Virus record (IMG/VR): IMGVR_UViG_3300027909_000064
Span: 1 to 24,265 of that record
Origin: a virus
Strand: one strand, 5' to 3'
DNA: 24,265 bases
In this document: piece by piece, positions 1-7,382 of the stretch
Layout: each line of letters begins with the position of its first letter
Numbering within the stretch: position 1 is the stretch's first letter
Position numbers and translations under genes: made by a program
Notes under the pieces: model-generated
Database searches by the model: none
Told to the model about the DNA's origin: nothing
Seen by the model: only the letters and a program-made list of their open reading frames with translations

Positions 1-35
1 CTGGCAACCCGTCTACCAGTTCCCCCGATGGTGAC

Positions 36-64
36 ATGTTACTAATGGGACAGAGATAAGTCAA
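36..64 (-). promoter_or_regulatory. Candidate sigma70-like promoter at left edge
   Basis: On the minus strand TTGACT (59-64) is followed by a 17-base spacer and TAACAT (36-41). The -35 box matches five of six consensus bases and the -10 box four of six. It lies just after the last gene of the block and would drive a gene beyond the window edge. An ATG at 35-37 overlaps the -10 box and has no ribosome binding site, so I do not call a gene from it. This is a motif match only. Confidence 0.25.
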
Positions 65-78
65 GTAAGTGCAGATAT

Positions 79-489
79 TTAATGGTTATCAACAGGTTCG
101 GCAATGTATGAGCCATCATCCATGCGTTTCCAGCTAAACTTCTGGGGTGTTTTCTGTTCCTGGTGGGACTCTAAGACGCGGTTCCAGGCTGCAGCGGCTT
201 CTGCTGCTTGTGGGGAGCCTTCATCCGTGAATGAGTAGGGCGGGACAAGTTGTCTAGCAGGCGGGTTCTCTGGCTTGGGACGGCGGTTATGGATGATGTT
301 GCGGACGATAACAATGGGTTCGTAGATGATGGCGAATAGTGCGAGGAGTGAGATGTAAGCGCCGATGTAGTAGGCGACACGGTTGGGGAGTGGATAATGC
401 TGTGGCGCGACGGGGAAGCCGCCAAAGACAGCCATGAAGACTACCGCGATGCCGAAGTATATTAGGACTCTGGTGAATGCTTGCTTCAT
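79..489 (-). CDS. Small membrane protein of unknown function
   Basis: 136 residues. Two hydrophobic stretches are visible, roughly residues 8-25 and 38-64, separated by a short Pro-rich loop (VAPQHYPLPN). A basic segment (RNIIHNRRPKP) and a soluble, charged C-terminal half follow. This predicts an inner-membrane protein with two membrane spans and a cytoplasmic tail. The start codon overlaps the stop of the upstream gene as ATGA, so it is translationally coupled to it. I do not recognise the family. Two-span phage proteins can be holins, but the long C-terminal domain (about 70 residues) and the absence of a lysis enzyme nearby give no support for that. It is the last gene of the block before the left edge. 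Confidence 0.7.
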   Translation of the reverse strand: MKQAFTRVLIYFGIAVVFMAVFGGFPVAPQHYPLPNRVAYYIGAYISLLALFAIIYEPIVIVRNIIHNRRPKPENPPARQLVPPYSFTDEGSPQAAEAAAAWNRVLESHQEQKTPQKFSWKRMDDGSYIAEPVDNH

Positions 490-710
490 ACCGCGTCCTT
501 GCGTTCTATGAAGTAGATAGGGCCGTCGTCAGTTTCAATCTTGCCCACGACTCGGATAGGGGCAGATTGCCATGCGTAGTGGCTGACGTGGATAGTCTTG
601 TCACCATCCAAGATGGCGCAGCGGAATGGAATTTGGAATTGAACCCAATCACCATCCCTCTTTACGCCTAACTTGCCTTCAAGTTCGGTTTGGTTCTTCA
701 TAGCGCGCAT
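486..710 (-). CDS. Hypothetical small protein
   Basis: 74 residues if started at the first ATG, 71 if started at the ATG three codons downstream (699-701). Neither start has a strong ribosome binding site. The sequence is mixed hydrophilic with short beta-type stretches (DWVQFQIPF, PIRVVGKIET, PIYFIE) and looks like a small compact beta-rich domain. No motif, signal peptide or membrane segment is seen. Its stop overlaps the next start as ATGA, which supports it as a real operon member. The function is unknown; small accessory genes of this kind are common at the ends of phage late operons. Confidence 0.6.
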   Translation of the reverse strand: MRAMKNQTELEGKLGVKRDGDWVQFQIPFRCAILDGDKTIHVSHYAWQSAPIRVVGKIETDDGPIYFIERKDAV

Positions 711-740
711 TCTACAGGTAAACTAACCGGTTGTGAAGAG

Positions 741-923
741 CTATAGTATTGTCTTAGGCCAATGGTTCGGGGCCGGAGCGCGCGTAGATACGAGTTTATC
801 TTCAATAACCAGGCATTTTTCACAGCGACGGCGGGCATAGAGATGTATATTGCCGTTGGGTTGTAGAACATGGTTGCGGCTTACTTCTCGCCATTTATGG
901 TTAAGCCAGCATTTCTTCTTCAT
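741..923 (-). CDS. Small zinc-ribbon-like phage protein
   Basis: 60 residues, very basic. The arrangement C5...H9-K-W near the N-terminus and CEKC near residues 34-37 gives a C-x3-H plus C-x2-C pattern, a plausible single zinc site. This layout (Cys, His-Lys-Trp, then Arg-rich and CxxC) resembles small prophage proteins such as the DUF1660 type. That resemblance is from memory of the pattern and is not verified. No good ribosome binding site is seen before the ATG, and 31 bases separate it from the upstream gene. Its role is unknown; nucleic-acid or protein binding through a zinc knuckle would fit. Confidence 0.55.
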   Translation of the reverse strand: MKKKCWLNHKWREVSRNHVLQPNGNIHLYARRRCEKCLVIEDKLVSTRAPAPNHWPKTIL

Positions 924-946
924 AGTGGTCTAATTCTAAAATAGAA

Positions 947-978
947 CTGGCCGGTTATCTGCTGGCCGGGTTTCTTTT
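947..978 (+). terminator. Hairpin with plus-strand T tract
   Basis: Two copies of CTGGCCGG (947-954 and 962-969) are separated by seven bases. As plus-strand RNA they pair over eight positions, two of them G-U, and are followed by GTTTCTTTT (970-978), which fits a weak intrinsic terminator for plus-strand transcripts. In minus-strand RNA the same positions give A-C mismatches, so the hairpin is weaker there. The stop codon of the minus-strand gene ending at 955 lies in the loop. It could shield the operon from antisense transcription or be chance. Confidence 0.3.
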
Positions 979-1224
979 GTGCCTGCGGGTTTGGGCGGTG
1001 GCCCGTTCGTGACGCTTCGCCCTAAAAGCGACGGTCAGCGAAGTGGCCTTTGAGTCTTTAACAAGCATTGTCTTATTCGACAGATGTTTCACCCGCACAA
1101 TTTTCAATTGCATCTGGTGCACCAGCCCACAGTCACAGCACGCAAGCCGGTAGTCGTCCATGTATGGGTATATCCACTCGCACCATCCGTCGTCGTTTAC
1201 TTTGGGTCTTTGATGTTTTGGCAT
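955..1224 (-). CDS. Conserved phage protein with CCDCGLVH motif
   Basis: 89 residues. The core WIYPYMDDYRLACCDCGLVH carries a C-C-x-C cluster with a following His, and the C-terminus is basic (AKRHERATAQTRRHKRN). Small proteins with the sequence ACCDCGLVH followed by a beta strand and a basic Arg-rich tail recur in many tailed phages. I recognise the pattern but know of no assigned function. The start codon overlaps the stop of the 1003-residue gene as TAATG, and AGAGGA lies seven bases before the ATG, so expression is coupled to the structural genes. A zinc knuckle is plausible but only one clear cluster is present. Confidence 0.7.
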   Translation of the reverse strand: MPKHQRPKVNDDGWCEWIYPYMDDYRLACCDCGLVHQMQLKIVRVKHLSNKTMLVKDSKATSLTVAFRAKRHERATAQTRRHKRNPASR

Positions 1225-4200
1225 TACTTAGTCCTCTTTGCCGCTGTCGCTTCGGCGCTGTCCATCAGGGTGTTGGCGTCGAGTTGGAGTTCAGGGAATG
1301 GGAACTCAGCCTTCGTTAGTTGCTTCGCGCGTTCGTTCAGGGCGTCCAGGGCCAGAACCTTGACGCTATCCGGCGCTTGTCTGAACCGGGGACTGTCCAA
1401 CAGCTGCAAGCCGTAGAGGGTATAGTTCTGCCCGAACTGCTGGACGCGCCGGTTAAAGCTGGCGTCGTCTTCGTTCTCTACCTGAACCCACTTGCCGTTC
1501 TTGAACTCCTGCTTTGTCGTCTTCCGCAAGTCGGATACTTGCTTACCGAGTCGCTTCAGTTCGGTGAACAGCGGTTGGGCGCGTTCGATGGCGGCTTCTA
1601 CTGGGGTTTGTTCGAAGTTTTGAACGCCGATGCCGGTAGTGCCAAAAGACGCTTTACCGATGCCCGCCAAGCCTTCCTTCTGATATGCGTCAACGAAGTC
1701 CGCCCACTGCATTGGCGCGGCTAAGTCTACCGCTGCCTGGCCTGGCGTGTATCGCTTCTTATCTATCGTCCGGCCTTCAACGAAGTTCTTAAACACTTGC
1801 GCGGGCGGTGAGAGCTTGTAGCTCAAGAACGTCTGGGCAACGTCTATAGCGTCATTGCGGCCCGGCGGCTCGCCCTTCCCGACGAAATACTTGCCAGCCC
1901 GAACCATGTCTTCGCCCACCAGATACGTCATCTTTAGCGCCTGGGTAAGCCCCGCGCCCAGGTCGTAGCGCCACGTCCCCAGTTTTATCTTCCCAAAGTC
2001 CCGGTCGTGCGGGTTCAGCGTCACATCGGCCCCGGCTTGCTTGGCGGCGTACATCGTAGCGCCGACAACGCCGAGATATTGCACCAGGTCTGCCATCTGT
2101 CCTCTGAGAACCGCGCGCCCGGCTGGAGTCATACCGTTCTTGATGTACATCGGAAGATTCAAGATGTTCAGGCGGCTAGCGACATAGCGCGGGGAAAAGA
2201 TGGTGTAGTTCAGCGCCTCGAATGCCTTGTCTATCGTCTGCCCAAGACTGCCACGCCCGGTGGCTATATTCACCCACTGCGCCGCCGCCTTGTATCCCTT
2301 CATGGCTTCTTCGGACGAAAGTCCGAGTTTATCTATCGCCTGCTTGAACTGCTGGAAGCGTTGGACGCGCTGGCTGTCCAGCATCGTCACATACATCTGG
2401 TCGGACTGCTTGACGCCGGGTGCTTTGCCGACTTTCTCCCCAACCCACGAACCGGAACGCTTTATAAAAGCTTCTTCGCCTTTCTGTATTGCGCCGGACG
2501 GCCCGCCTAGATAGAGTCCGGCTTCCTGCATTACCGGAAGGTCGGGATGCGCGGCGATAGCTTCGTGGATTGCCGTATAGTTCTTTTCCTTAAAGGCCCT
2601 GAACATCTGCCCCAGCGCCTTTGCGCTTTGTTTGGCCTGGAATGGGCGAAGAAATAGTATTCCGCCCTGACGCAAGACGGCGGAAATGTCGCCCATAGAC
2701 TTGATGGACTTGAAAGCGCCCAGCGTTCCTAAGAACTCATCCTTGATGCGTTCGGCTCGAGGGCGGGGAATTGATTCTGCGGCCTCCGTCAACGCGGCGT
2801 CCAGGTTTATCGGCGCGCTAACCGACGGCCCCACGGTTTCAGTGTAGCCCAAGTCGGGCGCTGCTTTGACTCCGAACTGTGGCGGGCCAAATTCGGCGGA
2901 TAGCCGCGGTGGGGCAGTATCCATAGCGGCGACATTGGACGGGCCACGCATTGTGGCCTGATTTACCACTCTACCACCGTCTAAATACTCAACGGCGGCC
3001 ATTTCGGCGTTTCCGGCTTTGACTACCGGAACCATTGTCTCTAAGTCCGGGTCGAACTGGACGCGGGCGACTTCTCCCTGCACGGTTCGCGGCGGAACTC
3101 CTACCTCGTACTCTATGATGTCGCCCGGCTTGAGACTGTGGACGGGCATGGACGCAGTTTTTGCCTCTTGGAATGGCCGAATTGAAGCGCCAGGCGCTGC
3201 GGTTTCACCTGGAAGCCTGCCCGCCATCTGTATCGCGTTCGGATTCTCTGGAAATTCCATCAGCGGGGGATATCCCGCGCGCGTCTCCGCCGACACTGGA
3301 CGAACCCCAGAGGCTTCGCTGCTTACACGCTGGATGGCGGCTTCCATCTCTGCCGCTTGCTGCGCGGGTGGCAGAGTCTTGATGCGCGCCACTTCCTGTT
3401 CGAACTGCGACATTGCGCGCTGGACGCCGGGAGAAACCGCCCCACTTGCGGGCGGAAGCGCCACCCCTCCGGCTTCCGCTTCTATTATCTGCGCCGCCCC
3501 CTTGCCGAACGTCCGGCGAACGGCATTTACGCTCGCCTTGAACGCCTGGCCGACGGGGATGGGAACAGCCGCCAGTCCAGCCGCCAACGGAATGTTTTCC
3601 GGCGCGTTCAACTCCATCAACGCCCCAGTTGCGGCCATCGCGGCGCCGCTTCCGCCTGTGGCTACCCCCGCCCCAATGTAGGGCAGAACTTGCGGCGCGC
3701 CTCGTGTAAGTTTACCGAGTAACGATGGGTCTTTGGCCGCTTCCGCCGCAAGCTTGGCGTTCTCGATTGCGCTGCCACGGAAGTAGACGTCGCCGCTGGC
3801 TTCGCGCCGGGCGGTCTGCCTCTGCTTCACGGCCTCGATAGCTGGGGCTTGCGCCGCTGACATGCCGGTGAAAGCCGCGCCCGGCCCTCGGGAATTGGCG
3901 GCGCCGGCAAGATATGGAAGCGTGGCCCGTCCGGTAATTTCCGCCGTCTCTTTCAGCGGGGCAAAGTTGCCATGTAGGGCTTCGCGCCCAATTTCATATG
4001 CCGACGCGCCTACGTCTGAGACTTTCTGCCCTAACTGTTTAAAGCCGGTGCTAAGGTTGCCGAGGATGCCGGGCGCTTCTGGCGGGGGCGGCGTGTACGT
4101 CGTATCCGTGAAGTCGTCATAGGCGCCGGGGTACTTGGCTTTGACTTTCTGGCCCACCACGCCGTCGGGCAGGTCGTCATACACCCCCGGATACTTGTTT

Positions 4201-4235
4201 TTTACCTTTCGTCCCAATTGCACTACGTCTGGCAT
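1224..4235 (-). CDS. Large virion protein, probable ejection (internal) protein
   Basis: 1003 residues, Ala/Gly-rich. The N-terminus has a 17-residue motif of the type GxKVKxKYPGxYDDxxD twice (residues 8-24 and 28-44), then a Pro-rich linker. Hydrophobic or glycine-rich segments lie near residues 178-235. Around residues 670-770 is a block beginning SPRYVASRL, followed by a hydrophobic stretch and then DFGKIKLGTWRYDLGAG. I associate this block with the large polyvalent protein-associated domain LPD38 and with very large phage virion proteins, but it is unverified. The C-terminal 150 residues are charged and helical. Its size, final position in the structural operon and hydrophobic segments fit a podovirus ejection protein delivered into the cell with the DNA, the role of the large internal proteins of T7 and P22. 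No lytic transglycosylase or lysozyme motif was seen. It starts in a TAATG overlap with the previous gene. Confidence 0.75.
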   Translation of the reverse strand: MPDVVQLGRKVKNKYPGVYDDLPDGVVGQKVKAKYPGAYDDFTDTTYTPPPPEAPGILGNLSTGFKQLGQKVSDVGASAYEIGREALHGNFAPLKETAEITGRATLPYLAGAANSRGPGAAFTGMSAAQAPAIEAVKQRQTARREASGDVYFRGSAIENAKLAAEAAKDPSLLGKLTRGAPQVLPYIGAGVATGGSGAAMAATGALMELNAPENIPLAAGLAAVPIPVGQAFKASVNAVRRTFGKGAAQIIEAEAGGVALPPASGAVSPGVQRAMSQFEQEVARIKTLPPAQQAAEMEAAIQRVSSEASGVRPVSAETRAGYPPLMEFPENPNAIQMAGRLPGETAAPGASIRPFQEAKTASMPVHSLKPGDIIEYEVGVPPRTVQGEVARVQFDPDLETMVPVVKAGNAEMAAVEYLDGGRVVNQATMRGPSNVAAMDTAPPRLSAEFGPPQFGVKAAPDLGYTETVGPSVSAPINLDAALTEAAESIPRPRAERIKDEFLGTLGAFKSIKSMGDISAVLRQGGILFLRPFQAKQSAKALGQMFRAFKEKNYTAIHEAIAAHPDLPVMQEAGLYLGGPSGAIQKGEEAFIKRSGSWVGEKVGKAPGVKQSDQMYVTMLDSQRVQRFQQFKQAIDKLGLSSEEAMKGYKAAAQWVNIATGRGSLGQTIDKAFEALNYTIFSPRYVASRLNILNLPMYIKNGMTPAGRAVLRGQMADLVQYLGVVGATMYAAKQAGADVTLNPHDRDFGKIKLGTWRYDLGAGLTQALKMTYLVGEDMVRAGKYFVGKGEPPGRNDAIDVAQTFLSYKLSPPAQVFKNFVEGRTIDKKRYTPGQAAVDLAAPMQWADFVDAYQKEGLAGIGKASFGTTGIGVQNFEQTPVEAAIERAQPLFTELKRLGKQVSDLRKTTKQEFKNGKWVQVENEDDASFNRRVQQFGQNYTLYGLQLLDSPRFRQAPDSVKVLALDALNERAKQLTKAEFPFPELQLDANTLMDSAEATAAKRTK
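4104..4214 (-). repeat. Tandem 17-residue coding repeat
   Basis: Within the 1003-residue gene, residues 8-24 (GRKVKNKYPGVYDDLPD) and 28-44 (GQKVKAKYPGAYDDFTD) are near-identical copies with a 20-residue (60-base) period. Most differences between the DNA copies fall in wobble positions or conservative codons, so the duplication is old enough to have diverged under selection for protein sequence. Confidence 0.85.
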
Positions 4236-5221
4236 TATCTTATCCCTAGTGGGTCAGCTTTTTTACCTTGTGGCGTTGCCGTCTTCGCACTGGAAGCCCC
4301 GCCGCCCACGTAGCCGACGACTTTTACCGGCTTTCCGTCAATTATCACCCTACCCGTCTTTTGGTCTACCAGCGACGACGGGATTATCTGTCCATTTTCG
4401 AGCTGCGCCATCAACTTCCCGCCGCCTGCTCCGCCGCCTGTCGGCCTGCTAGCCAATATCTCAGCCCGTTTGGCCTGCGCGTTCAGCCATTTTTGAGCGG
4501 CAGGCGACAATGAGTCGCTGATTTTGGCGTAATAGTTCCCAAGTTCTTCCGCAATTCTGGCTGGCGCGGCCCCTGGCCCTCTCCCCAACTGCGACGCGAA
4601 GACACGCGCGTCCCGTTCCTGCTGGGCTTTCTCTTTCCGCCGCTGTTCAGCCGCCGCACGTTCGTCGTCTTCGCGCTGACGCCTGGCTAGCAGCGTATCG
4701 CGGAACATTTCAAGTTCGCGCTGGTCGGTCAGGTGCAGTCTGCGCGCCTCTCTGTCCACTTCGGCGGCAAATTGCCGGTCTGACACCTGTTGCGCCCTAG
4801 TTGTCTGTCTTTCCTGCTCCCGTTGCGCCTTTTCAAGCCCGCGCGCGCCCAATTCCGCGCCCAGCTGGTTGTAATTCTCAAGCTGTCGTTGATATTGGCG
4901 CTGTGGTTCCTGCAATTGCTGTAAAAACTGCGCGCCGTTGCCCTGAAAGCCCGCGCCGAAGCCCGCCAACGCGTTGAATATCCGCTCCGCCTTACTCCTC
5001 GGCGCTGGCGCAGTGGGCGCAGGGCCACGGAGCGCCAACATGTGCTGGATAATTCGCGTATCAAGGGGCGCTTGCGGCGGTTCCGTCACCTGTGACGGCC
5101 CGCCGTACTCAGGGACGTTGCCCGTCGGGGCAGGGGCCATCGGTACAGGGGTAGCGGGCGCTGGAACCGGCGGCAATTCGTCCCTATTGAGAGCCATCAG
5201 TAAGTCTAGAATAGTAGCCAT
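4235..5221 (-). CDS. Coiled-coil virion protein, probable ejection protein
   Basis: 328 residues. The N-terminus is Pro/Ala-rich (residues 18-75). A short glycine-rich segment (ALAGFGAGFQGNGAQFL, about 86-102) leads into a long Gln/Glu/Arg-rich region, about residues 104-215, expected to be a continuous helix or coiled coil (for example QREQERQTTRAQQ). The C-terminus has a small domain with beta-like segments (GQIIPSSLVD, RVIIDGKPVKVVGYVGG) after a Gly-rich linker. No enzyme motif is visible. It lies between two other Ala/Gln-rich structural proteins, with a GGGGTGAT ribosome binding site and TAATG coupling to the 1003-residue gene. The trio resembles the podovirus ejection-protein clusters (P22 gp7/gp16/gp20, T7 gp14/15/16) in position and composition; I infer that role from context, not from homology. 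Confidence 0.65.
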   Translation of the reverse strand: MATILDLLMALNRDELPPVPAPATPVPMAPAPTGNVPEYGGPSQVTEPPQAPLDTRIIQHMLALRGPAPTAPAPRSKAERIFNALAGFGAGFQGNGAQFLQQLQEPQRQYQRQLENYNQLGAELGARGLEKAQREQERQTTRAQQVSDRQFAAEVDREARRLHLTDQRELEMFRDTLLARRQREDDERAAAEQRRKEKAQQERDARVFASQLGRGPGAAPARIAEELGNYYAKISDSLSPAAQKWLNAQAKRAEILASRPTGGGAGGGKLMAQLENGQIIPSSLVDQKTGRVIIDGKPVKVVGYVGGGASSAKTATPQGKKADPLGIR

Positions 5222-5225
5222 ATCA

Positions 5226-6170
5226 TCACCCCGTCTTGTATGCGCTATACGCTGTCCCGCCGCCCTGTAGCAGCCCTGACGCCGCGTTGAGAGTCTTCAG
5301 GAACTTGTTAAACGGACTGTTCTGCTGGTCTAGCGCCTGCTTGTTGAGTTCTAGTCCGACTTGCTGCAAGCCGAAGTTCTTGTTGAACTGTCTCATAGCC
5401 TCATCCAGTCGTTGCTGGTCTAAGCCTAGTCCTGCGCCCGCAATGTCACGCTGGTTCTGCTGTCCTGACAGGTTCGCTAGTAGACTGGCCAAGTCCTGAT
5501 TCTGCTGTAGTCCCGCGCCGGTGAGATATTGGCGCAATTGTAAATTGCGATTCGCCGCATCGCTGGATTGCTGCTGCTGTACCAAGCCTAATTGCTGCGC
5601 GAACCTTGCCGCCGCATCGTTGGCGATTGAGGATTGATTGACTCTGTTGCCGTAAAGCTGCGCTACAAGCTGTCCGCGCGCGTCTTCACCCTGTTGCGCG
5701 ATGCGCGCCTTCTCGGCGTCGGATATGGCCTGTAGTTGCGCAGCCACCTCGGGCGGCAGTTCGGCCAGCTTCGTCGGGTCAAGCGATTGCTGTAAACGTG
5801 TCTGTAGTTGGGCGATGAAGTCTTGCTGGCTCTTATTCGGTAGTATCGGCGGTCGGTCCGACACGTTTTGAACCTGCCCGCTTGACGCATCGGCCCCGGC
5901 GCGCGTTAGGGTATGCGTGTACCCGTCGGCGTCTTTGAACTCCACCTTGAACGGCGTCATGTTGGTTATCTGGCTGCCGGGTGGGACTCTGCTGCGCAAG
6001 TCGCCGTATTTCGTGTCAAGAAAACGGGCGTATTCTGGCGACTTAAAGAATATTTCCGGCGTGATGCGGTGGCCCTCTCTGTCTATCTGGTCGTAGAGCT
6101 TCTCAAGCTCGTATTCCGTCGGCGTCAGCGTCTTAGTGTCTCTAGGTGCGAATAAATAGCTACGCCCCAT
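5226..6170 (-). CDS. Gln-rich virion protein, probable ejection protein
   Basis: 314 residues. Residues 1-100 are a mixed domain (GRSYLFAPRDTKTLTPTEYE...). From about residue 115 to 290 the protein is strikingly Gln/Ala/Asn-rich with almost no charge clusters (LVQQQQSSDAANRN, GLQQNQDLASLL), probably helical. The end has a small Gly-rich hydrophobic stretch (ASGLLQGGGTAYSAY). The composition fits internal virion or ejection proteins. A very strong ribosome binding site (TAAGGAGG) precedes the ATG, suggesting high expression. It is the first of three consecutive genes of this type. I know of no named family, and the ejection role is inferred from composition and order. Confidence 0.65.
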   Translation of the reverse strand: MGRSYLFAPRDTKTLTPTEYELEKLYDQIDREGHRITPEIFFKSPEYARFLDTKYGDLRSRVPPGSQITNMTPFKVEFKDADGYTHTLTRAGADASSGQVQNVSDRPPILPNKSQQDFIAQLQTRLQQSLDPTKLAELPPEVAAQLQAISDAEKARIAQQGEDARGQLVAQLYGNRVNQSSIANDAAARFAQQLGLVQQQQSSDAANRNLQLRQYLTGAGLQQNQDLASLLANLSGQQNQRDIAGAGLGLDQQRLDEAMRQFNKNFGLQQVGLELNKQALDQQNSPFNKFLKTLNAASGLLQGGGTAYSAYKTG

Positions 6171-6179
6171 GCTGCCTCC

Positions 6180-6794
6180 TTACTGCTGGTAAAGCTCAAT
6201 AATTGACAAGTTCTGCGTCACGTCGTTGTTGGCCGTCGCCTCTGCCTGAACCAGCATCGTCACCGCGTTGCTGTTCAAGTTCGCCACGGTCAGATTGGCG
6301 TTCCGCGATATAAGCCGCAGACTTGAACCAGCCTGCGCCGCCGCCCCGTCCAGTTGGTTCAAAAACCCGAACGATATACAGGATTCCGCAAATAAGCTTG
6401 TGGCCGATAGCCTGGTGTACGTCCCTTCTACCCGCCACCATCCCTGGTCAATGTCAATCAACCCGGTGTTCTCTAGCACCTGGGCGTCAATACTAGTCTG
6501 CAACCGCTTGTCGTTGTCGTTCGTGGCGCAGTTCCCGCAGTAGCGAAACCGCACCCAATCGCCGTTAGTTGCCAGACTGTTCGCCGGTAAGCTGAAACTG
6601 TGCAAGCTGTCCAGCCCCGCCCCGACGTTGCCGACAACCGATACATCAACCTTTATGACGCGCGGTGAGTTCTTCGCCCACGCGATAATGTTATCCAGTT
6701 CCGCGTCCACAAGGTCTGAGCGCGGCCCGCCCACGTCGCCAATATTGCGAATGATTAGCTTGCCAAGCGGTGAATTTGTGCGGGCCAGACTCAC
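6180..6794 (-). CDS. Tail appendage protein with fibre-type beta-sandwich domain
   Basis: 204 residues, starting with GTG overlapping the previous stop (TAGTG). After a 60-residue N-terminus there is a domain beginning FSLPANSLATNGDWVRFRY and continuing through NCATNDNDKRLQ, a WWRVEGTYTR strand and an ending of the type AEATANNDVTQNLSIIELYQ. This succession (PANxL-xxxGDxxR, a N/D-rich turn before K-x-L, an R-x-E/T strand, then a -DxTQNLxIxE- end strand) is a recurrent beta-sandwich module in phage tail-fibre and tail proteins. It probably forms or caps a host-binding appendage. Two Cys in RYCGNC are unusual for the module. The position between a holin-like gene and the ejection genes is compatible with a tail role. 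Confidence 0.6.
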   Translation of the reverse strand: MSLARTNSPLGKLIIRNIGDVGGPRSDLVDAELDNIIAWAKNSPRVIKVDVSVVGNVGAGLDSLHSFSLPANSLATNGDWVRFRYCGNCATNDNDKRLQTSIDAQVLENTGLIDIDQGWWRVEGTYTRLSATSLFAESCISFGFLNQLDGAAAQAGSSLRLISRNANLTVANLNSNAVTMLVQAEATANNDVTQNLSIIELYQQ

Positions 6795-7009
6795 TATTCC
6801 TCCGGCTTGTCCGTCGGCTTCTTCGGCGGGAAGCGATATTGCAATTCCCGTTTCAGGAAATGCGCAACGACAACTCCGACGGCTAGAGTCAGTATCGCCG
6901 TCGCAAACTGCGTCACACTACTGGCAGCGGTAAACATACCCACCACCACCCCCAACGTCGCCCATCCTGTGCTGTCTACGTGTTGCCCCATTGTTTGTTG
7001 TAACCTCAT
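6794..7009 (-). CDS. Small membrane protein, candidate holin
   Basis: 71 residues, or 65 if started at the second Met. Two adjacent hydrophobic segments (about residues 15-32 and 36-54, e.g. GVVVGMFTAAS and AILTLAVGVVVAHFL) are followed by a charged Lys/Pro/Glu tail. This is the size and layout of a two-span (class II-like) phage holin, which would permeabilise the inner membrane at lysis. It overlaps both neighbours (ATGA upstream, TAGTG downstream). No endolysin or spanin pair was recognised nearby, so the assignment rests on topology alone. A membrane-anchored accessory protein is the main alternative. Confidence 0.45.
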   Translation of the reverse strand: MRLQQTMGQHVDSTGWATLGVVVGMFTAASSVTQFATAILTLAVGVVVAHFLKRELQYRFPPKKPTDKPEE

Positions 7010-7380
7010 TTCACCCTTTCAGGGGGAGAATTGGTTAGATACTTGTTCTGTAGAGTTGCGGCTAGATGCCGCGCTAGTAGTTCCGGCCCGCGCCCTGTGT
7101 GGATTGACAACTTGTACTCCCCGGCTGTCACAACCAGTACAGCGGCTGCGTAGCCGTAAAAGCGTTCTTCCTCTTTCAGCGGCGTCATTACCACATAGAT
7201 ATCGAAGTCCGGCTTGCGCGACGCCACCATCAAGTTTCGGTTCTGCCGCAGTTCGTGCCACAGTGTTTCCGTAAATGGCCCCTCTGCCGGGTCAACGGAT
7301 AGCGCGAAACTCAGCGGTTTGAGTGGCGCTTGGGCCGTTACCGGAATAAACAGCAATGCTATTAAGAGAAAAGTCTTCAT
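7006..7380 (-). CDS. Exported small protein of unknown function
   Basis: 124 residues with a clear Sec signal peptide: MK, then a run FLLIALLFIPV, then TAQA with likely cleavage after Ala18. The mature part of about 106 residues has no Cys, no second membrane span and no lipobox. It shows alternating beta and helix segments (DFDIYVVMTPLK, AAAVLVVTAGEYKLSIHTG, LLARHLAATLQNKYL). It should be periplasmic or secreted. It directly precedes the holin-like gene (ATGA overlap), so a lysis or envelope role is possible, for example a periplasmic inhibitor or a lysis accessory factor. I do not recognise the family. Signal-peptide proteins are unusual inside a tail-gene cluster. Confidence 0.65.
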   Translation of the reverse strand: MKTFLLIALLFIPVTAQAPLKPLSFALSVDPAEGPFTETLWHELRQNRNLMVASRKPDFDIYVVMTPLKEEERFYGYAAAVLVVTAGEYKLSIHTGRGPELLARHLAATLQNKYLTNSPPERVK

Positions 7381-7382
7381 AT

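Noticed and set aside
1-37. Start of a further minus-strand gene at the left edge
   Set aside because: The ATG at 35-37 lacks a ribosome binding site and lies in the -10 box of a candidate promoter; only 12 codons are visible.
3019-3681. Long plus-strand open frame (220 codons) opposite the 1003-residue gene
   Set aside because: Antisense to a well-supported coding region, with Ser/Ala/Pro-rich shadow composition, no ribosome binding site and no place in the operon pattern.
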